Source: RGIG3009 sp045541305 (lineage in GTDB: Bacteria; Bacillota; Clostridia; Oscillospirales; Acutalibacteraceae). Taken from it: a stretch of 10,732 nucleotides of DNA. Location: NCBI GenBank assembly GCA_045541305.1, contig JAZQIV010000019.1, positions 1-10,732 of the forward strand, given 5' to 3'. The translations under genes and the position numbers were made by a program. A model generated the notes under the pieces. The model was not told the origin of the DNA and ran no database searches. It saw nothing but the letters and a program-made list of their open reading frames with translations. How positions within the stretch are numbered: position 1 is the stretch's first letter; each line of letters starts with the position of its first letter. Shown here piece by piece: positions 7,186-10,732 of this stretch.

Positions 7186-8577
7186 TTATTTGAGAAGTCG
7201 CAATCCCTTGGGGTAACGGTTCTTCAGTTTGGTGCCTGATGCTTTACCGAAGCCGGTGAGAATACCGCTTACGGCAACACCGGTGAAGCCGCTATTGTCG
7301 CAAGCGATCTCTTCACCGTGCAAAAACGCGGTGACACGAGGATCGGCAAGCGGCAGATCCAACACACGGCGGCAACCGATAGCGGCCTGGAATACGGCGT
7401 GTGTGGGCTCGGCACGCAACGTGCGCTCGCCGCACAGCTCTGCCACGGGAACACCGGCGGACAGGATATTGATACCGCGTGTTTGCGGGAACGCCGGCGG
7501 AAGTAAATGCACAGTGTTGCCAAAGGTGGCAAACGTTCCGCGCGGGGCATCGATGAAGCAATCCTCATACACGGCGCGACCGAGCGCGGCGTGGGAATCC
7601 TTGCGAGGCTCAAAGAGGGCGACGGCGGCGCGTTCATCACCATCGCGCGAAAGCAACGCCATAAAATGCCCTTCGCCGCCGTCCAACGGAAAAATGCGGC
7701 GGCAAGCGGTGGTATCCACCGTGCCGGCAAACGCATGCAGCTCCGGCGGTAAAAATGGGAGTATGCAATCCGGATCAAACGCCGCTCTGCCGAACGGAAC
7801 GTCGATGGGAACAAGTGAAAAATCAGGGTGGTCATGCAAAAAGCGGATGATCGCGCATTCGTTTTCTTCGGGTGCAAACGTGCAGGTGGACATCACCAGC
7901 CTGCCGCCCGGCCGCACACAAGCGGCGGCGTTATCCAAAATCTCACGGCTGCGCTGTGCGCACAGGGCGATATTATCCTCGCTCCAGGCGGGAATTGCCT
8001 CGGGTTCTTTGCGGAACATGCCCTCGCCCGAGCAGGGGACATCCGCTAACACGGCATCGAACCACTGCGGCAAAGCTTCGGCCAACCGTGCGGTATCCCC
8101 GCAGGACACCACGCTGTTGCGCACGCCGCAGCGTTCGATATTCTGCAGCAGCACACGGGCGCGACCGGGCACGTATTCGTTTGCCCACAACAACCCCTCA
8201 CCTTGCAGCGCTGCGGCGATTTGGGTGGATTTGCCGCCGGGAGCGGCACACAGATCCAACACCCGTTCACCCGGCTGCGGCGAGAGCACCGTGACGGCGG
8301 ACATGGCCGAGGGCTCCTGCATGTAATACGCGCCGGCATGGTGCAACGGATCGCTGCCGGCACGGAACTGTGCTGCGGTTTCGCGGCCGTTTTCGCAAAA
8401 CGGTGTGGTACACAGAGTGTGCGGAAATACCGCTTCGAACCGAGCGGGTGTGATCTTTAATGTATTGATGCGCAGGCCGCGCACGGACAACGGTTGATCC
8501 CACGGTTCAAAGAACGCCGCATACTCGTGTGCGAGCAGGCGGCGCATCCGTGTTTCAAATAACGCAGGCAGGTTCAT
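7186..8577 (-). CDS. RsmF/NOL1-NOP2-Sun-type 16S rRNA m5C methyltransferase
   Basis: S-adenosylmethionine-dependent RNA cytosine-C5 methyltransferase, predicted to act on 16S rRNA. It is 463 residues, matching RsmF/YebU-like proteins. An N-terminal domain is followed by the SAM-binding motif DLCAAPGGKS (108-117). Motif IV is DVPCSGEGMFRK (179-190) with Cys182, and motif VI is STCTFAPEENE (230-240) with Cys232; these are the two cysteines expected for catalysis and product release. The C-terminal part ends in YPKGLRLLK, typical of the RsmF-like C-terminal PUA-like region. The ATG overlaps the stop of the upstream membrane-protein gene (ATGA) and has no strong ribosome binding site, pointing to translational coupling. 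The exact target nucleotide cannot be told from sequence, so the symbol is left empty. Confidence 0.93.
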   Translation of the reverse strand: MNLPALFETRMRRLLAHEYAAFFEPWDQPLSVRGLRINTLKITPARFEAVFPHTLCTTPFCENGRETAAQFRAGSDPLHHAGAYYMQEPSAMSAVTVLSPQPGERVLDLCAAPGGKSTQIAAALQGEGLLWANEYVPGRARVLLQNIERCGVRNSVVSCGDTARLAEALPQWFDAVLADVPCSGEGMFRKEPEAIPAWSEDNIALCAQRSREILDNAAACVRPGGRLVMSTCTFAPEENECAIIRFLHDHPDFSLVPIDVPFGRAAFDPDCILPFLPPELHAFAGTVDTTACRRIFPLDGGEGHFMALLSRDGDERAAVALFEPRKDSHAALGRAVYEDCFIDAPRGTFATFGNTVHLLPPAFPQTRGINILSAGVPVAELCGERTLRAEPTHAVFQAAIGCRRVLDLPLADPRVTAFLHGEEIACDNSGFTGVAVSGILTGFGKASGTKLKNRYPKGLRLLK

Positions 8578-9101
8578 GAGCGTTTGTTCCGTTTCGCGGG
8601 TTTGGCATCCTCTTCATCCAAAGAACGCATGGTATACGTTTCGTCGATGATATCGAGGTAGCTGGGGGTGCGGTTTTCGGCATCGGTATTCTTTTCCGCT
8701 ACACGGTTTTCGTGATACACGATCCACGACGGTACCATGCAAAGCGGGATGAGCGCGGGGGTCATGTGACGCCAAATGGCGGTCCACAGCGAAACGCCGG
8801 TGCTGCTGCCATCCACCGCCAGCATGACGGGGAATGCATTTTTGAGCATGAATGCCAGCACGATAAAGAAGACGGCATCCGCAGCCGCGAGCAGCAAAAA
8901 GTACACCTTGCCGCGCGGGAGAACGAAAAACAGAATAACCGCGGCGATCATCACAACCGTTGCAGCTGCGAGCAACCACGGATTGAACACGCTTTGCGAT
9001 TGATTGATGGCGATGCCGACGATCGCCAAGGCTTGTACGGCACAGGTGAACACCAACAGCACCCACGTGAGCACACGGGTGAACGCAATAAACGAACGCA
9101 T
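8574..9101 (-). CDS. Four-TM membrane protein of unknown function
   Basis: With the start at 9101 it is 175 residues. Hydrophobic segments lie at about 10-32, 43-61, 66-87 and 113-129, followed by a polar, probably cytoplasmic tail (130-175) that ends in a basic cluster (KPAKRNKRS). No family is recognised. The ATG at 9101 has AAAGGAG 11 bases upstream, a slightly long spacing. A longer open frame reaches 9167, but its beginning lies inside the -35/-10 promoter region, so it cannot be transcribed from that promoter. It overlaps the rRNA methyltransferase gene by ATGA and leads that operon. A functional link to rRNA modification is not evident; shared transcription may be incidental. Confidence 0.78.
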   Translation of the reverse strand: MRSFIAFTRVLTWVLLVFTCAVQALAIVGIAINQSQSVFNPWLLAAATVVMIAAVILFFVLPRGKVYFLLLAAADAVFFIVLAFMLKNAFPVMLAVDGSSTGVSLWTAIWRHMTPALIPLCMVPSWIVYHENRVAEKNTDAENRTPSYLDIIDETYTMRSLDEEDAKPAKRNKRS

Positions 9102-9138
9102 AAGCCTGAGAACTCCTTTGTTGTTAAAAAGTAGTATT

Positions 9139-9167
9139 AGTATACCATAAGGGAATCGAACTCGCAA
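9139..9167 (-). promoter_or_regulatory. Promoter of the membrane protein/methyltransferase operon
   Basis: On the minus strand: TTGCGA (9162-9167), a 17-base spacer and TATACT (9139-9144), with TGG before the -10 (extended). The leader is about 30 bases. All of it except the last two bases of the -10 lies inside the left arm of the inverted-repeat element, so the element supplies this promoter. Confidence 0.75.
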
Positions 9168-9403
9168 TGGTTTTCATCGAACTTTTCCGCTCGGATTGCC
9201 TCAAATTTTCCCGCCATGCGTCAAGCATGCCGAAAAAATTATTCGTTATCCGAACAAAAAAAGTGTTCGATGAAAACTGCTGCGCACCTATGCACGAAGA
9301 TTTTTGAGTGATTTTTGCGATTGCGCCCACCAAGGACAAAACCGCGAAAAGCGCTAAAAAGATTGTGCATAGGCATTGTGGGGTTCGGTTCCCTTATGGT
9401 ATA
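9141..9403. repeat. 263-bp nested inverted-repeat element (MITE-like or structured regulatory element)
   Basis: This occupies most of the gene-free stretch 9102-9543. The outer arms are 9141-9169 and 9374-9403: 21 terminal bases match with one mismatch, and pairing continues inward with one bulge (9380). Inside are two hairpins. Hairpin 1 spans 9170-9277: a perfect 13-bp stem (9170-9182 with 9265-9277), then shorter stems 9191-9196/9248-9253, 9204-9209/9235-9240 and 9215-9219/9225-9229. Hairpin 2 spans 9287-9373: a perfect 9-bp stem (9287-9295 with 9365-9373), then 9301-9305/9356-9360 and an inner stem 9307-9322/9340-9355. Hairpins 1 and 2 directly abut the outer stem; only 9278-9286 is unpaired at the junction. 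No credible ORF lies inside. Ends in TATA allow a TA target duplication, as in IS630/Tc1-type MITEs, but this is inferred. Confidence 0.72.
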
Positions 9404-9405
9404 AC
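9376..9405 (+). promoter_or_regulatory. Possible outward promoter in the right arm of the inverted-repeat element
   Basis: TTGTGG (9376-9381), an 18-base spacer and TATAAC (9400-9405), with TGG before the -10. It mirrors the promoter in the left arm and points toward rimP. It is weaker than the rimP promoter at 9443-9471 and could be a second start for that operon. Confidence 0.4.
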
Positions 9406-9442
9406 ATAACGCGCGCGGTTTGTAAATATCGATAAAAAAGAC

Positions 9443-9471
9443 TTGATTTTTTCAAAACGGTGTGGTATACT
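9443..9471 (+). promoter_or_regulatory. Main promoter of the rimP-nusA operon
   Basis: TTGATT (9443-9448), a 17-base spacer and TATACT (9466-9471), with TGG before the -10. The start is expected near 9478, leaving a leader of about 65 bases that contains a hairpin. Confidence 0.8.
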
Positions 9472-9495
9472 ACGTAACGATGATATGAGATGAGT

Positions 9496-9521
9496 AAAGG
9501 AGTGGGGCGACCCGCTCCTTT
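9496..9521 (+). promoter_or_regulatory. GNRA-tetraloop hairpin in the rimP leader
   Basis: An 11-bp stem (9496-9506 with 9511-9521, one G-T pair) is capped by GCGA, a GNRA tetraloop. It begins about 18 bases after the expected transcript start and is followed by a broken T-rich run (9519-9530), too interrupted for a good terminator. The ascending arm contains AAAGGAG, which would be buried. The true rimP ribosome binding site (9531-9536) lies just outside. It may stabilise the mRNA or act in pausing/attenuation of the operon that encodes NusA; the role is inferred. Confidence 0.6.
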
Positions 9522-9543
9522 GTGTTTGTTGGGAGGAATACGA

Positions 9544-10062
9544 ATGGCCGGTCAAAAACGAGGTACCTCGGGCGGCAATATTGCCGCTGTGTGTCGTGCG
9601 CTCGCGGAACCGCTTGCCGAGCAGGTGGGCGTTTCGATTTGGGACGTGCGGTTTGTCAAGGAGGGCGCAGATTGGTTTTTGCGCGTGATCATTGATAAGG
9701 ACGAGGGTGTTACCATTAACGATTGTGTGGATTTGACACATCTGCTCAATCCGGTGCTGGACAAAGCCGATCCGATCGCGCAGTCATACTGCCTGGAGGT
9801 TATGTCGCCCGGCATTGAGCGGGAACTGACACGCCCCGAGCATTTTGAGGCGTACGAGGGGTTACCGGTCACGGTCACGCTGTTCCGCCCCGCCGAAAAC
9901 GGGCAACGTGAATTTGTGGGGTTGCTGCTCGGATACGGGGACGAGCTCGTCATTGAGGACGAGGATGAAGTACAATGGACATTTTCCCGCAAGGATGTGG
10001 CGGCGGTACACGCCGTAGATCTGTGGGATGAAGATAACGGAGGAATGACGGAAAATGAATAA
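9544..10062 (+). CDS. rimP: Ribosome maturation factor RimP
   Basis: Cytoplasmic factor needed for maturation of the 30S ribosomal subunit. It is 172 residues, slightly longer than the usual ~150 because of an extended N-terminus and an acidic C-terminal tail (about 158-172). The RimP hallmark YCLEVMSPGIERELTRPEHF lies at 82-101, preceded by WFLRVIIDKDEGVTINDCVDL (44-64), the usual core strand pattern. The ATG at 9544 is chosen for GGGAGG (9531-9536) seven bases before. An in-frame ATG at 9490 has no such site and would run through the leader hairpin. It overlaps nusA by eight bases, the conserved rimP-nusA order, which confirms the identity. Confidence 0.96.
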   Translation: MAGQKRGTSGGNIAAVCRALAEPLAEQVGVSIWDVRFVKEGADWFLRVIIDKDEGVTINDCVDLTHLLNPVLDKADPIAQSYCLEVMSPGIERELTRPEHFEAYEGLPVTVTLFRPAENGQREFVGLLLGYGDELVIEDEDEVQWTFSRKDVAAVHAVDLWDEDNGGMTENE

Positions 10063-10732
10063 CAATGCAGAATTTTTTGAAGCTTTGCGGTTGCTGGAAA
10101 AGGAAAAAGGAATCGACGGCGGCTATTTGCTGGAGAAGATTCGTGCGGCAATCGTGCTGGCCGTGAAAAAGGATTACGGCGGAAAAGAAAACATCGCGGT
10201 GATCCTGGATCCCGAAACCAATGCGTTTTCGGTGTCGCTGCGCAAAACGGTTGTGGAAGAAGTGCTGGATCCCGATGAGGAGATGCTGCCGGAAGAAGCG
10301 GTGCGCTATTCCAAGAAAGCCAAAGTCGGTGACGTGGTGGAGATCGCGCTGGAAACCAAGCAGTTCGGTCGCATTGCGGCACAGACCGCCAAGCACGTGA
10401 TCCGTCAGGGTATCCGTGAAGCGGAGCGTGGGCAGAAAATCATTGAATTCCAGCGTCACAATCAGGAACTGGTAACAGCGCTTGTCACGCGTGTGGATCC
10501 CAAAACGGGCGCCGCGACGGTGGAGATCGGCAAATCCGAAGCTGTGTTGCCCAAGAGTGAGCAGGTTGGCGAGGAAGTGCTGCGCGAGGGTATGCGCGTG
10601 AAGGTGTACGTGGTGGACGTGAAAGACGGCGAAAAAGGGCCGCGCGTTCTCATTTCCCGTACGCACCCCGGTTTGGTAAAACGGTTGTTTGAAATGCAGG
10701 TGCCGGAAATCTTTGACGGCACGGTTGAGATC
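10055..10732 (+). CDS. nusA: Transcription factor NusA, N-terminal part (3' truncated by window edge)
   Basis: RNA polymerase-binding elongation factor acting in pausing, termination and antitermination. The 226 residues visible run to the right edge without a stop. The N-terminal RNAP-binding domain covers about 1-125, with the diagnostic QFGRIAAQTAKHVIRQGIRE at 103-122. An S1 RNA-binding domain follows (about 135-202; TALVTRVDPKTGAATVEIG to RVLISR). The KH1 domain begins with THPGLVKRLFEMQVPEIFDG (203-222). The ATG at 10055 lies inside the end of rimP; GGAGG (10039-10043) is 11 bases before it, rather far, so translation may depend on coupling with rimP. The remaining KH domains lie outside the window. 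Confidence 0.96.
   Translation, partial: MNNNAEFFEALRLLEKEKGIDGGYLLEKIRAAIVLAVKKDYGGKENIAVILDPETNAFSVSLRKTVVEEVLDPDEEMLPEEAVRYSKKAKVGDVVEIALETKQFGRIAAQTAKHVIRQGIREAERGQKIIEFQRHNQELVTALVTRVDPKTGAATVEIGKSEAVLPKSEQVGEEVLREGMRVKVYVVDVKDGEKGPRVLISRTHPGLVKRLFEMQVPEIFDGTVEI

Noticed and set aside
7229..8326. Long plus-strand open frame (365 codons) opposite the rRNA methyltransferase gene
   Set aside because: It is antisense to a gene with clear catalytic motifs, is Ser/Pro/Arg-rich with no domain, and lacks a convincing ribosome binding site. It is a codon-bias shadow.
9118..9146. Weak inward plus-strand promoter (TTGTTG-17-TATACC) that could transcribe the element as RNA
   Set aside because: Both hexamers are poor and it overlaps a much better minus-strand promoter. 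It is kept only as an untested possibility.
9102..9167. N-terminal extension of the four-TM membrane protein
   Set aside because: The extension overlaps the -35 and -10 boxes of the operon promoter, so it would not be in the mRNA. The ATG at 9101 is in the expected place.
9124..9339. Small minus-strand open frame inside the inverted-repeat element (71 codons)
   Set aside because: No family resemblance, no ribosome binding site, and it crosses the minus-strand promoter. The structure of the region explains it better.
9141..9403. Reading the element as a simple Rho-independent terminator or as 6S RNA
   Set aside because: Neither strand has a T-run directly after the outer stem, the strongest promoters point outward rather than into it, and the branched three-way shape does not match the single-rod 6S layout.
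9490..9543. Upstream in-frame ATG that would extend RimP by 18 residues
   Set aside because: No ribosome binding site precedes it, it starts only about 12 bases into the predicted transcript, and the extension would be translated through the leader hairpin. The ATG at 9544 has a good site.

Overview
The window looks like a chromosomal segment from a Gram-positive bacterium of the Firmicutes (Bacillota), most likely a Clostridia or Oscillospiraceae-type gut lineage. This is inferred from strong AAGGAG/GGAGG ribosome binding sites at moderate GC, a rimP-nusA operon start, a YtrA-type GntR/ABC operon, a sugar-type AraC regulator and a stand-alone rhamnulokinase. No rRNA, tRNA, CRISPR array, phage gene or transposase gene was seen. 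Genes are tightly packed, and convergent pairs share compact hairpin terminators.

Layout: (1) The 3' end of argS (arginyl-tRNA synthetase), closed by a terminator. (2) A 10-TM EamA/DMT transporter on the minus strand, divergent from an AraC-family regulator on the plus strand. The regulator is convergent with a monocistronic rhamnulokinase gene (rhaB) on the minus strand; these three may form a small sugar-uptake module. (3) A four-gene plus-strand operon (4434-7181): short GntR/YtrA-type repressor, ABC ATPase, six-TM permease and an unrecognised lipoprotein with an acidic tail. It starts from a near-consensus promoter with a perfect 7-6-7 palindrome at the start site and ends at a long palindromic terminator. 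(4) A minus-strand pair: a four-TM membrane protein, then an RsmF/NOL1-type rRNA m5C methyltransferase coupled by an ATGA overlap. (5) A 442-base gene-free stretch (9102-9543) between divergent operons. (6) rimP and the start of nusA, the usual ribosome-maturation/transcription-factor operon, running off the right edge.

The most unusual feature is in the gene-free stretch. Positions 9141-9403 form a nested inverted-repeat element: a ~29-bp outer stem encloses two long hairpins that abut it at a three-way junction. Both termini carry outward-facing promoter-like sequences (TGGTATA), and the left one appears to be the actual promoter of the minus-strand operon. It resembles a MITE (non-autonomous transposable element, possibly with TA target duplication) recruited as a divergent promoter. 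A structured RNA or DNA regulatory element cannot be excluded. A second structure, an 11-bp GCGA-tetraloop hairpin, lies in the rimP leader.
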